64,000 bases of DNA from Granulosicoccus antarcticus IMCC3135 (GTDB lineage Bacteria; Pseudomonadota; Gammaproteobacteria; Granulosicoccales; Granulosicoccaceae): positions 2,166,501-2,230,500 of the forward strand of contig NZ_CP018632.1 of the NCBI RefSeq assembly GCF_002215215.1. The letters run 5' to 3'. The position numbers were made by a program, and so were the translations under genes. A model generated the notes under the pieces. It did no database searches. It saw only the letters and a program-made list of their open reading frames with translations, and was not told where the DNA came from. Position 1 is the first letter of the stretch. Every line of letters starts with the position of its first letter. Shown here one piece after another: positions 27,392 through 36,569 of the stretch.

Positions 27392-29052
27392 CAGCAGTTC
27401 CCGGCGAGTTGACAAACCTCGCCAGATCAACGTTGTAGCGGACCTTGACTACTAGCTTTTCGTAATCTGCCGACTACGCTTTTCACATCTGTTTGTTGAT
27501 GATGTTGAGTTGTAGCCCATGGCAGCCCCGTTTGCTCGTTTCCGCCCGGACGTTTCAATGCCCGGTTTGTTGACCACTGTTCGCACCGCCTTTGACAAAG
27601 TCAATGATAAGCGCAGGCAGGCCAGTGTCCAGTATTCGATGTCCGATTCGCTGATGGCTGGACTGGCGATCTTTTCACTCAAGTACCCCTCCTTATTGAT
27701 GTTCGATCAGCATGCCCGTTCCAGCGAGCCTGTCTCGAACCACAATCTGCGCACCTTGTTCGGGTTGAGCCAAGTCCCTTGTGATTCTCAGATGCGCGCG
27801 ATTCTCGATCCGGTCAATCCGAGCGAGTTGCGAGGCGCCTTTCGTGCCATTCACAGTGGCCTGCAGCGCAGCAACTCGCTCAAGGACTTCCAGTTGTTCA
27901 ACGGCAAACTGTTGCTCTCGATAGACGGCACAGGCACTTTCTCATCCACTCGCATCAGCTGCAAGCACTGTTGCGTTAAAAAGCCCAAACGCAACCAGAA
28001 GTCTGATGAAGGATCAGAGTTCTACCATCAGATGCTCGGTGCCGTGATCGTTCATCCCGAACGCAGCACGGTGCTGCCACTGGATTTCGAGCCTATCACT
28101 CGTGCCGATGGTTCGAACAAGAATGACTGCGAACGCAATGCGGGTAAGCGCCTGATTGCCAGTCTTGCCGCTCAGTACCCCAAGCGTGGTTTCATTGTGA
28201 TCGAAGACGCACTGGCTGCTAACGGGCCGCACTTAAAGACATTGATCGAACACCGGATGGACTTTATCATCGTTGCCAAACCCGGCTCTAACGCCGCACT
28301 TTTCGAGACGCTGGATCAGCGCATGAAGCAAGGGGAGTTGCAGGCGTGGGAAACAGTGGATGAGAAGACGGGCCTACTTCGTGGTTATCGCATCTGCGAG
28401 CAAGTTCCCTTGAACAACACTCACGCTGAGCTGCTGGTCAATTGTCTGGAGTACTACGAGATTGATCGACAGGGCAAGGAGCATAACTGGCAGTGGATCA
28501 GCAGCCTGCAGATCACCCCTGAGAACGCCGAGCAGATCATGCGCGCCGGACGCGCGCGATGGAAGATCGAGAATGAGACATTCAACGCAGCCAAGAACCA
28601 GGGCTATCACATGGGGCATTCCTACGGCCACGGAAAGCAGTACCTCTCCAGTGTGCTCGGTGGATTGATGTTCCTGGCTTTTCTGATCGATCAGGTCCAG
28701 GAGAGCTTCTGCCGGGTTTTCGGCGAAATCCGCATACATCACAAATCACGCCGGAACCTGTGGGAACGCCTGCGCGCCGCCTTTACCACCGTCAAAGCCT
28801 CCGAATGGGAGGGGTTCATGCGTTTTTGGCATAAGCCAGGCGACTTTGCCTTCGAGATACCTTCTGATCGGCCAACATAGGTCGGCTCATCTTACTGCCC
28901 ACACTCCACACACCAACTTTAGGCCTACCGCACGTTCCTCCACATCTGATCACTCATGCCAATTCGCGGTAGGCCCATCGGTGCCTGCAATAAATTGGTA
29001 ACCAGTTTTACATTACAATACAACTACGGTACTTGTTCGCCGGGAATTGCTG
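27392..29052 (+). mobile_element. Insertion sequence with readable ends (ISNCY-type)
   Basis: The 1661-base element has 16-bp terminal inverted repeats CAGCARTTCCCGGCGA (one mismatch) and is flanked by a perfect 9-bp target duplication CCCTGATCC at 27383-27391 and 29053-29061. It encodes one intact transposase. An extra inverted repeat GGCCTACCGC/GCGGTAGGCC lies at 28922-28975 behind the gene. The perfect duplication suggests recent insertion. Confidence 0.9.
27519..28880 (+). CDS. DDE transposase of the IS at 27392-29052
   Basis: 453 residues, apparently intact. Recognisable blocks are LLLSIDGTGTFSSTRISCKH (first acidic residue), YHQMLGAVIVHPERSTVLPL, NDCERNAGKRLI, FIVIEDALAANGPHLKTLI and RARWKIENETFNAAKNQGYH (last acidic residue). 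This resembles transposases placed in the unclassified ISNCY group; exact family assignment is from memory. The ATG at 27519 gives the usual length. Confidence 0.88.
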   Translation: MAAPFARFRPDVSMPGLLTTVRTAFDKVNDKRRQASVQYSMSDSLMAGLAIFSLKYPSLLMFDQHARSSEPVSNHNLRTLFGLSQVPCDSQMRAILDPVNPSELRGAFRAIHSGLQRSNSLKDFQLFNGKLLLSIDGTGTFSSTRISCKHCCVKKPKRNQKSDEGSEFYHQMLGAVIVHPERSTVLPLDFEPITRADGSNKNDCERNAGKRLIASLAAQYPKRGFIVIEDALAANGPHLKTLIEHRMDFIIVAKPGSNAALFETLDQRMKQGELQAWETVDEKTGLLRGYRICEQVPLNNTHAELLVNCLEYYEIDRQGKEHNWQWISSLQITPENAEQIMRAGRARWKIENETFNAAKNQGYHMGHSYGHGKQYLSSVLGGLMFLAFLIDQVQESFCRVFGEIRIHHKSRRNLWERLRAAFTTVKASEWEGFMRFWHKPGDFAFEIPSDRPT

Positions 29053-29174
29053 CCCTGATCCGATTGGAAAAGACTGTTTTTAAGTGTGTAAATACCCGTG
29101 ATTCAATTTATCCTACGAACAGGACTGAATCATGGAGACATCTATGGACGAGGAGCTCATACGTGTGCTAGCTA

Positions 29175-30858
29175 GTGTCCATCCGAAAACAGCCTGAGAG
29201 CCGTACAAACCGCCAATCCGGAACTCAGACTGCACTAAATTGGTCTCACCTATTACCGGAAGATAAGCGGGTTCGTGATTTTGGCGTGTTTCTGCAAGCG
29301 TGGCCCTTATTTCAGACACGACGAACCCTGAGCGTGCCCGCCCATCTGGGTAATTCAGTAAGCTCAGTGGTTCAGACAGGGCGTAGTCGAGCCATCACCG
29401 TCAGGTTATGGCTGACCACCGATGACCAGACAAATGAGCGGTAGTGTTGCAGACCCTTCCAGGTACATCGGGTTAATCCGTAGGCGCGTTTCAGGCACGA
29501 AATGCCTGCTTCAATACCGGCTCGAAAGTTCTTTAACTGGCGATACACCCAGGCACTCTTTGCCATATCCGCAATACTGAGACCGCGTTTCTTGTTGAAG
29601 GCCATGTCGGTGACACCCATGGCCTTTACGGCCTCCAGGTTCGCCCCACTGGCATAGCCTCCGTCGGCGGCCACTTGTCGAGGGGGCTGATCGAACAGAG
29701 TCACGTGACGCTCAAGCATCGGCAGCAATCGATCCGTATCGGCAGGGTTGCCCTCTTCGATCACCACATCCAGGATCAAGCCGCTTTTGCCCGAACTCAG
29801 ATTGAGTTTGTGCCCGTACTCGATGTCTCTGGCACCCTTGATCACGATGTCGGTATGAGCTTTAAATATACTGAATATTTTCTCTTGTGCCGGGACCTTC
29901 TCACCATTGAACACGCGTCGTTGTGTTTGATCGATTACCCTTTGAATACAGGGTTTAAAGCGTGCTACCTCCGCTTGCCAATTTGCCTTTTTGTGTATGT
30001 CTGTGCAAGAGAGGCTCACGGCCATCTCTGCCTTTTCCAGATTGGCCAACGTCACGGATGTCACCTGGATCAGATCGGCATACAGCGGTACTTTCTCCGT
30101 TATGCCTTTCGTATTGAAGATCTGATGGGCACGTCGTTTGGCCCGGCGTTGATGATTGACGAATTCGATCACCGGCTTCCCGGGCAGTTTGCCAACCGAT
30201 TTGAGTAGTCGGGTCATGACACGCACGCTATCGAACAGCAGAGAGCTGTCTGTGGGTTCGTGAATATCCGACTCGGTGACGGTGCTGTCAATGCGGATCT
30301 TTCTCGCATTCTCAACCTTCTCGAGCTGCGCTTCCTGGAGCACGCAGTGATTGATTCGCTCCCAGGTCTCGGGTGTGATCCGACTGATCGTATCCTGGAG
30401 AGCGGACTTCTTCGGAAACCAGCCCATGGGCAAACGGGCAAAGGCCTGGAAGGAGGCCGAATCGCACAAATGGAACGACAACTCGTGGTAACTCAGTTGA
30501 CGCATCTGCTTGAGCAGGGCGCATCGCACGACACACTCGACGGGGAGTTCGGCACGCCCCGTTTTCTGCACAGCCTTCACCCGTAAATCGGCGGCAACCC
30601 AGTCCAGAACCTCAACGTGTCTATCCAGAAACGCTGAAATGGCCTTCAATTCCAGGCCGATCTCGTGTTCGCTGAACGATTCGAATATACTGGTATTGAC
30701 AGTGCGCTGAATTCGCATTGTTACCTCTGGTGGTTTCTGTGATTCCTTGTAAATCAGTCGTTTGATGCACAAGGTAGCAAAAAATCACCGGAACTTATTA
30801 CCCTGAAATTCCCGAATTCGGATTTGATTTCAATCGTTTAGCGTTTTCGGACGGACAC
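29175..30858 (-). mobile_element. Insertion sequence (ISNCY-type) inside the IS256 remnant
   Basis: A 1684-base element with 16-bp terminal repeats GTGTCCRTCCGAAAAC (one mismatch) flanked on both sides by TAGCTA (29169-29174 and 30859-30864), a palindromic target. It carries one intact transposase gene on the minus strand. Confidence 0.88.
29372..30718 (-). CDS. Transposase of the IS at 29175-30858
   Basis: 448 residues from ATG 30718, which has AGAGG 5 bases upstream; the frame is open further to 30772. Family blocks: MRIQRTVNTSIFESFSEHEI, LDWVAADLRVKAVQKTGRAE, RKIRIDSTVTESDIHEPTDS, ADGGYASGANLEAVKAMGV and GIEAGISCLKRAYGL. I know this type as an ISNCY-group DDE transposase. It looks intact. 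Confidence 0.88.
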   Translation of the reverse strand: MRIQRTVNTSIFESFSEHEIGLELKAISAFLDRHVEVLDWVAADLRVKAVQKTGRAELPVECVVRCALLKQMRQLSYHELSFHLCDSASFQAFARLPMGWFPKKSALQDTISRITPETWERINHCVLQEAQLEKVENARKIRIDSTVTESDIHEPTDSSLLFDSVRVMTRLLKSVGKLPGKPVIEFVNHQRRAKRRAHQIFNTKGITEKVPLYADLIQVTSVTLANLEKAEMAVSLSCTDIHKKANWQAEVARFKPCIQRVIDQTQRRVFNGEKVPAQEKIFSIFKAHTDIVIKGARDIEYGHKLNLSSGKSGLILDVVIEEGNPADTDRLLPMLERHVTLFDQPPRQVAADGGYASGANLEAVKAMGVTDMAFNKKRGLSIADMAKSAWVYRQLKNFRAGIEAGISCLKRAYGLTRCTWKGLQHYRSFVWSSVVSHNLTVMARLRPV

Positions 30859-30891
30859 TAGCTAAGAAGATTGCTAAGGGCATAAAAACCG

Positions 30892-32154
30892 CAGGGCTAT
30901 CGCTCTATCAAGTGACTGAAATTTAAGAAAACATTCTTGAGCCTCTACTACGCTTCTACTCGGGTTCACTTTTCCGGATTAGAAACGCTCGTGTCCAGTC
31001 TTTTGCTCGATTCTGTTACCCAACACTTTGCCGAACTCGACGATCCACGGCGGGAGACTGCCAACCAGCGCCACGAGTTCATTGACATCCTGATGATTGC
31101 CCTCTGCGCGGTGATCGGCGGGGCCAATCATTGGACCACCGTAGTCACCTTCGGACGCTCGAAGGAGGCCTGGTTTCGAACCTTTCTGCGTTTGCCCAAG
31201 GGCATCCCCTCCCATGACACCTTCAGCGATGTGTTTGCCAAGATCGAACCCGAGCAATTCAAAACGTGCTTCATCGAGTGGGTCTCCTCGATGGCTCTAA
31301 CTCTCCCAGGGGACGTGGTGGCCTTTGACGGGAAGACGATACGCGGCTCCCACGACCGGGCCAACGGGGCAATGGCGAGTCACATCATCAGCGCTTATTT
31401 AACGGCTAATGCCCTGGTACTCGGACAGATCGGGACCGATAGTAAGTCCAACGAGATCACCGCCATCCCCACCCTGCTGGGAATGATCGATCTCAAGGAT
31501 AGTCTGGTCACGATAGACGCGATGGGTTGCCAGCGAAAGATCGTGGAGCGGATAATCGAGAAGGGAGCGCACTACTTGCTGGCGGTCAAGGAGAACCAAC
31601 CGAGTCTGTGCGAGGCGATCGGGGATACGTTTCTCGATCGCGACCGCGAGCGCTTCGCGGCACGCTTTGACGACTATGCCGAACAGAGTAACGCAGGACA
31701 CGGACGACTCGAACATCGGCGGTGCTGGGTAAGTTCTGACGAGACACTGATAAACGAGTTCTCGGAAAGCTGGGCAGAGTTGAAGAGAATCGTGGTCATC
31801 GAGTCCGAGCGCACGCTCACGGGAGAGACGACACTCTACCGTCATTGGTATATAAGCAGCCTGGAGGAGACGGCTGAGAATTTCCTTTCGGCCAAACGTG
31901 CTCACTGGCAAGTGGAAAACGGCTTGCATTGGGTTCTCGATGTTGCATTCCGAGAGGACGAGTCTCGAGTACGCAAGGGTGAAGGGGCGGAGAACTTGTC
32001 GGTACTGAGGCGAATGGCGTTGAATCTTCTAAAACGGGAGAAGACGGAGAAAGGAGGCATGGAGGCATGGAGGCTAGACGTTGCCGTGCCGGCTGGGATG
32101 AGGAATACATGGAGAAGGTAATCGCCGGGCTGCGGTCATAGAGCGATTGCCCTG
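30892..32154 (+). mobile_element. ISAs1-family insertion sequence
   Basis: A 1263-base element with 17-bp terminal repeats CAGGGCWATCGCTCTAT (one mismatch) and a perfect 10-bp target duplication ATAAAAACCG at 30882-30891 and 32155-32164. It inserted into the same IS256 remnant as the previous element, 27 bases further along. Confidence 0.92.
30991..32121 (+). CDS. ISAs1-family transposase
   Basis: 376 residues from GTG 30991; a TTG at 30937 would add 18 residues but the family normally begins near VTQHFAELDDPRRETANQRH. Other blocks: LMIALCAVIGGANHWTTVV, GIPSHDTFSDVFAKIEPEQF, VVAFDGKTIRGSHD, VTIDAMGCQRKIVERIIEKG and HWQVENGLHWVLDVAFREDE, which hold the acidic catalytic residues. It appears intact. 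Confidence 0.92.
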   Translation: MSSLLLDSVTQHFAELDDPRRETANQRHEFIDILMIALCAVIGGANHWTTVVTFGRSKEAWFRTFLRLPKGIPSHDTFSDVFAKIEPEQFKTCFIEWVSSMALTLPGDVVAFDGKTIRGSHDRANGAMASHIISAYLTANALVLGQIGTDSKSNEITAIPTLLGMIDLKDSLVTIDAMGCQRKIVERIIEKGAHYLLAVKENQPSLCEAIGDTFLDRDRERFAARFDDYAEQSNAGHGRLEHRRCWVSSDETLINEFSESWAELKRIVVIESERTLTGETTLYRHWYISSLEETAENFLSAKRAHWQVENGLHWVLDVAFREDESRVRKGEGAENLSVLRRMALNLLKREKTEKGGMEAWRLDVAVPAGMRNTWRR

Positions 32155-32234
32155 ATAAAAACCGAGCCTTACCTTGTAGGTTTCTTCAGACTTCTCAAGA
32201 AGATTGAATATCTCCAACAGTGAGGGACAATGAG

Positions 32235-33372
32235 CTAATCTGCGTTTGTCAGTTTTAATTGGACTGGACTTGTGTTATTTTTTGAGGAATGATATCGAAG
32301 AATTATGTAGTCAAATTCGACGTAGTTGAAGATTTCCTTTCTTGTCATATCTCGGGTTTTAATCGTTTCTCCGTGAATGGAAGAAACATTCGGCACAGGA
32401 ATTATCATAACAGTCACCTTTCTTGCTCATGCTGGATCGTATGCAGTCGACTTTGAGCAGTCGTTGGAATCGCTTCGAAAAAATACTGACTTCCTCGATC
32501 TGTGTGCATGATGGTCCTGTCAATGGCGACTCGATTGCTGATCACCATATGCATAGCGTCACAGACGAGATGAGTGGTGATTCAATGACTTAGTGAGCAG
32601 CCAACCACTCGAGGAGAGAATAGAGCCAGCTCTATGACCAAGTAATTCCAGCCTTCGTCAGTCACATAAATAGGTGGCATCTCCACACTAATTTTCATTG
32701 ATGGCGTTGAAACTGAAATTATGTTCGAGCAGGTTCGAGGCTACAGGAGATTTGTGCTTGTAGTTGGTGGTCGCTTTGAACTTGCATACGGCCTTTTCTA
32801 CAAGGCGCTGACGGCACATGCTAGCCACCATTGTGTTCTCGGCAATGGTAAATTCGGCCTCATTGAGGTTGATAGCCGGGCGTCGCGAGTCGTAGCGTTC
32901 ATGACGATCTTTGAAGGCGACGGTAACGGCTTCATCAATCGTTCTCTGACGCTCAGGGCGATTCGTGGGTATGGGCTGAGGAACCCGCTAGTCGTAGTAA
33001 TCACTGGCTCGACACGCACAGCCATTTACACTGCTTCGCGACCGGCACGTTTCACTCGTTCTGATTGATGAAAGCGTACTTCACTTTAGGTTTTTACGAA
33101 GCACGACTAGACAATTTTACAGGGCAAGCTCCTCTTTCTGTTCAGCGAGCCCACGCTTAAGTTTGGCGTTTTCTACCAATAACCGCTTCTCGATCTCGGT
33201 TGTAGATGCTTGAACTCGCTGCTTGTTCTGCCAGTTATAGATCTGAGACGTTGAAATACCAAGCTCCTTGGCCGCCGCCGTGCCAATGCTTTGGGCCAGC
33301 CTTATAAACTCTGTTTTGAAGTTGTCCGGTTAGTTGGTCCGGGTATTTTCTAATTGTCTTTCTTGTTGCCAT
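32235..33372 (-). pseudogene. Dead IS3-family element (OrfA and OrfB remnants)
   Basis: On the minus strand an OrfA begins at 33372 (MATRKTIRKYPD), has a small insertion, then continues EFIRLAQSIGTAAAKELGIS and ends KLKRGLAEQKEELAL at about 33120. OrfB pieces follow with stops and frameshifts: VKYAFINQNE, FKATTNYKHKSPVASNLLEH, HAHRSRKSVFF (from HSDRGSQY) and a tail TRKEIFNYVEFDY. Single-base decay throughout shows the element has long been inactive. 33373-33545 holds a hairpin (GAGACGCA/TGCGTCTC at 33437-33464) but no gene. Confidence 0.8.
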
Positions 33373-33545
33373 TGAGCGCCTCTGCTGGGATGATCATGAC
33401 TTAACAGAGTGTCCGTCGGGACAGGGGAGGATCAGTGAGACGCAGCAAGGGTACTTTGCGTCTCGCTGTGTCGGTTCGTCGTGACAGAACCCGATTTTAC
33501 GAGCCTTGGTAGCAAGCCAGTACCTTTTTATATCCAATCAAATAA

Positions 33546-33968
33546 ATGAACGCACTCTCAAAAACACATTTAGCTGCCTGTCATTGTGGATTGATACAGT
33601 TTAAGGTCCGATTGACAGATGAATTCAACACAATCAGAAGATGCACATGTTCATACTGCCGTATGCGTGGTGCCATTGCCGTGTCTGCCAATTTGGATGG
33701 TATTGAATTTGTGACAGGTCAGGAAATGTTGACGCTCTATCAATTTAATACGAATGCAGCAAAGCATTACTTTTGTTCTGCGTGTGGCATATACACACAC
33801 CATCAGCGTCGTTCAAACCCTGATCAATTTGGCGTCAATGTGTCGTGCATCGAGGGGGTAAGCCCATTCGATTTTAAAGAGGTAGTTGTTAATGATGGCG
33901 TGAATCATCCAACGGACGAAAATTCTGGATCGCTCATAGCGGGGGTGCTGCGCTACTCTGAAACGTAG
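33546..33968 (+). CDS. GFA/CENP-V-family zinc protein
   Basis: 140 residues with the cysteine pattern of the glutathione-dependent formaldehyde-activating family: Cys12 and Cys14 (CHCG), Cys33, Cys35 and Cys38 (CTCSYC), Cys77 and Cys80 (FCSACG), followed by IYTHH. These bind two zinc ions in a beta fold. Most family members have no proven reaction, so a formaldehyde role should not be assumed. It stands alone just past the mobile island. Confidence 0.9.
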   Translation: MNALSKTHLAACHCGLIQFKVRLTDEFNTIRRCTCSYCRMRGAIAVSANLDGIEFVTGQEMLTLYQFNTNAAKHYFCSACGIYTHHQRRSNPDQFGVNVSCIEGVSPFDFKEVVVNDGVNHPTDENSGSLIAGVLRYSET

Positions 33969-34074
33969 TCTGGGATCTGGACTGCTAGCGGGTTGTTGTT
34001 GCTCGGTCTAGCGGGGAGCGAGGTACCCGCTGTCGCCTGATTGGCGAGCAGCGGGAGCGAGTCATTATGTATCT

Positions 34075-34845
34075 TCAGGCTGCGGTGTAGCCGCCATCGA
34101 CGATCAGTTCCGCGCCCGTCATGAATGAGGCGTCATCACTGGCAAGAAACAATACCGGCCTGGCGATTTCAATCGGTGTTCCTAGTCTTCCCATGGGGAC
34201 GGCACCTACGGTTTTGTTTGCAAACTCAGTGCCTTTGTCACCCAGTGCTGCCAATAGGTTGTCAACCAGTGCCGTGTCGGTCCAGCCGGGGTGGATGGAG
34301 TTTATGCGGATTGGGTATCCCTGGCGAGCACAGTCGATAGCAACCGCTTTGGTCATGGTTCGAACGGCCCCTTTGGTTGCACAATAGGCCGCTAGCAGAG
34401 GTTCACCGATCACACCTGCTATTGATGAGTTATTGATAATACTGCCACCGTTCTCCTTCATGACGCGGATACAGGCTTGCATGCCAAAGAAGACGCTGTC
34501 CACGTTAAGGGCATTGACCCAGCGCCAGCGCTCTTCGGAGGTGTCTTCACACAAGGCAAAATCTGCGCTACCCGCATTGCTGAACATCACATCCAGATGG
34601 CCATGTTTGGCCACAACATCGTCCACCAGAGCCTCCCACTCAGCCTTGCTGGTGACATCTTGACGACGAGTTTCTATCTTCAAACCATTGGCCAGATCTT
34701 CACGGAATACCGTTTCTAGTGCATCTATATTGATATCGGTTGCGATTACCTGCGCACCTTCAAGGGCAAACTGCTGCGCGGTGACAAACCCGATACCGCT
34801 TGCAGCTCCTGTAATAAGCACTGTTTTTTTTTCAAAACGTTTCAT
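34075..34845 (-). CDS. Short-chain dehydrogenase/reductase
   Basis: 256 residues, classical SDR. NAD(P)-binding TGAASGIG (12-19), SNAG (89-92), catalytic serine at 140-141 and Tyr154-Lys158 (YCATK) are all present, ending with FMTGAELIVDGGY. It is the last of three minus-strand genes (GST, CmcJ/NvfI oxidoreductase, SDR) divergent from a LysR gene. Substrate unknown. Confidence 0.93.
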   Translation of the reverse strand: MKRFEKKTVLITGAASGIGFVTAQQFALEGAQVIATDINIDALETVFREDLANGLKIETRRQDVTSKAEWEALVDDVVAKHGHLDVMFSNAGSADFALCEDTSEERWRWVNALNVDSVFFGMQACIRVMKENGGSIINNSSIAGVIGEPLLAAYCATKGAVRTMTKAVAIDCARQGYPIRINSIHPGWTDTALVDNLLAALGDKGTEFANKTVGAVPMGRLGTPIEIARPVLFLASDDASFMTGAELIVDGGYTAA

Positions 34846-34954
34846 GTGTGAATCTCTTTGAATGGTTGGGTGGGCGAGTAAAGTCGACTGCAGTGCTGTT
34901 GCTTATTGCCTGGATTAATGAGGGAGTGCAATGCAGGCGCAGGATGGGTGGGTT

Positions 34955-35764
34955 TTAAAAGAATGCCATGGTGCGTATTTCTATGCTCTGTCTTGGTTGT
35001 GCACCTACTGGAGTTGTCGGGTCTTCAAATGCAGAGTGCCCCATAAAGCGTGCACGTCCATCTATTTCACTGTCGTAGGTCTTAAGTAGCAAGGCATGAT
35101 CGGCGCTCATCTTGGGGAAATACCACCATTTGTGATCAGGAGAATGACGCAGGACATAAATCTCGCCAGTGCGATCGCTGTATTTGAGGTTCATCAATAA
35201 CATATCCTCATCGATGCTGGAGCGAGCATCACAGCAGGCCAATGGGAGTTCTTCTACGACGTCGTACAGTGATTTCCAGAAGTTGTAAAAGACCACTCGT
35301 CCAGTGAGTAATTCATCGGCATCCTCGGGCAGGATGTCCCGCACACGAGCTGGGCCTGAGCGCGGTGTGTAATCACTATGGACTAACAAGACGGCTGGAC
35401 GATGCTCTTCTGTTTGCTGGCTCAGATCATCGGGTAAACGTTGCCTGATGGTTTTGTCAAAAATCTCGACTCGCCGTGCACCGGTTTGTTTCTTTATGAA
35501 TTCGATCACTTGTGGGTAGAGCAGGGAGGTGATTGCCTCTTCATTGTCAAATTGGCGAAAACCACCATCAAACGATTTGATCGCAAAGCCTTCAGCATCC
35601 AGAGAAAATGACTCTGCCTGTGACCAACCGTCTCGGATGACAACGTCCTGGACATCGGTGCCCGGAGGGTTGAGTTTTACATCCTGGGCGGGTTCAAAGA
35701 AGTAATAGTCAATCTCACGACCGTTGTCCACCGAGTAGTTGAGTTGTGTTTTTACGTCTGCCAT
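34955..35764 (-). CDS. CmcJ/NvfI-family oxidoreductase
   Basis: 269 residues. The blocks VLLVHSDYTPRSGPARVRDI, VVFYNFWKSL, LACCDARSSI, GEIYVLRHSPDHKWWYFPKM and LLLKTYDSE match the CmcJ/NvfI group, known from cephamycin and fungal meroterpenoid biosynthesis and widespread in bacteria. Members are thought to be iron- and oxoglutarate-type oxygenases with an HxD (here HSD) motif. It lies between GST and SDR genes and probably acts in the same degradative or detoxifying path. Confidence 0.82.
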   Translation of the reverse strand: MADVKTQLNYSVDNGREIDYYFFEPAQDVKLNPPGTDVQDVVIRDGWSQAESFSLDAEGFAIKSFDGGFRQFDNEEAITSLLYPQVIEFIKKQTGARRVEIFDKTIRQRLPDDLSQQTEEHRPAVLLVHSDYTPRSGPARVRDILPEDADELLTGRVVFYNFWKSLYDVVEELPLACCDARSSIDEDMLLMNLKYSDRTGEIYVLRHSPDHKWWYFPKMSADHALLLKTYDSEIDGRARFMGHSAFEDPTTPVGAQPRQSIEIRTMAFF

Positions 35765-35791
35765 CGTGTTGCTCCTTTTCAGTTCGTGGCT

Positions 35792-36463
35792 TCAGGCATT
35801 GCCAGGAAGGGTGAATCCTTCGCCCACATGAGATGCACGCCACCAGGCAGCGGGCTCAATTAGCTCGCTCATCCAGCGGTTGATGTTGCTGTGGTTTTCC
35901 AACGGTAGCTGTTGCCATTTGTGCAGATGCATGGGTGCTGCGACCGCAATATCGGCAATGGTTGGTGTGTGACCGCACACATAGCGCATCTGACCCAAAC
36001 GGGCATCCAGAATGCTGGCTAGTTTGTGGAATGTTTCATCCTCGATCGCCAGAATGGCCGGATCAGGCTCTGCGCCAAGAATGGGTTTGACGCAATTTTC
36101 TACCGTGTACGTGTAGCAGCTGGCAAACCATGAGCCACATTCCCAGAACAACCAGCGATCCACATCTGCTCGGGTACCTAGCTCAGCCGGGTAGGCGTCT
36201 GTTTTTCCATACTTGTTGGCGACATATTGAAGAATGGCATTAGACTCCCAGATGACAAGATCACCATCGCGCAGAGCGGGCAATTTGGCATTTGGATTGA
36301 TCTTTAGATAAGCTGCGCTTTTTTGTTCACCAGCAAAATAGCCAATTTTTGTCAGCTCATAATCGATATCCATGAGTGCCAGTCCTGCAATGACCTTTCT
36401 GCAATTGATACTGATCGGATCTGCAAAAAGCTCCAATTTACCCGCCACCTTGTTATTGCTCAT
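35792..36463 (-). CDS. Glutathione S-transferase-like protein
   Basis: 223 residues. The N-terminal thioredoxin-like half (KLELFADPISINCRKVIAGL) contains NAKLPALRDGDLVIWESNAI with the cis-proline and the glutathione-binding Glu-Ser pair; the C-terminal half is helical with TPTIADIAVAAPMHL. Such enzymes conjugate or reduce substrates with glutathione in the cytoplasm. First gene of the minus-strand operon facing LysR. Confidence 0.9.
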   Translation of the reverse strand: MSNNKVAGKLELFADPISINCRKVIAGLALMDIDYELTKIGYFAGEQKSAAYLKINPNAKLPALRDGDLVIWESNAILQYVANKYGKTDAYPAELGTRADVDRWLFWECGSWFASCYTYTVENCVKPILGAEPDPAILAIEDETFHKLASILDARLGQMRYVCGHTPTIADIAVAAPMHLHKWQQLPLENHSNINRWMSELIEPAAWWRASHVGEGFTLPGNA

Positions 36464-36569
36464 TGGGAATAAGATCCTTGTCTAATGTTCATTAATGCTA
36501 TAACTTCGATCATTATCTGGCAAACAAGTAAGGTAGATACGCATTACCATTTATCGTGATATAGCAAGA

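Larger units (their letters stand above)
29132..32223 (+). pseudogene. IS256-family transposase N-terminus split by two insertions
   Basis: Joining 29132-29174, 30865-30891 and 32165-32223 (one copy of each target duplication kept) gives a continuous 42-codon frame: METSMDEELIRVLAKKIAKG, IKTEPYLVGFFRLLKKIEYL, QQ, stop. MDEELIRVLAKKIAKGIKTE is the typical start of IS256 transposases. The early stop and missing catalytic domain show it was already decayed. Confidence 0.75.

Noticed and set aside
32721-33068. 115-codon + strand ORF
   Set aside because: It is antisense to the decayed IS3 OrfB.
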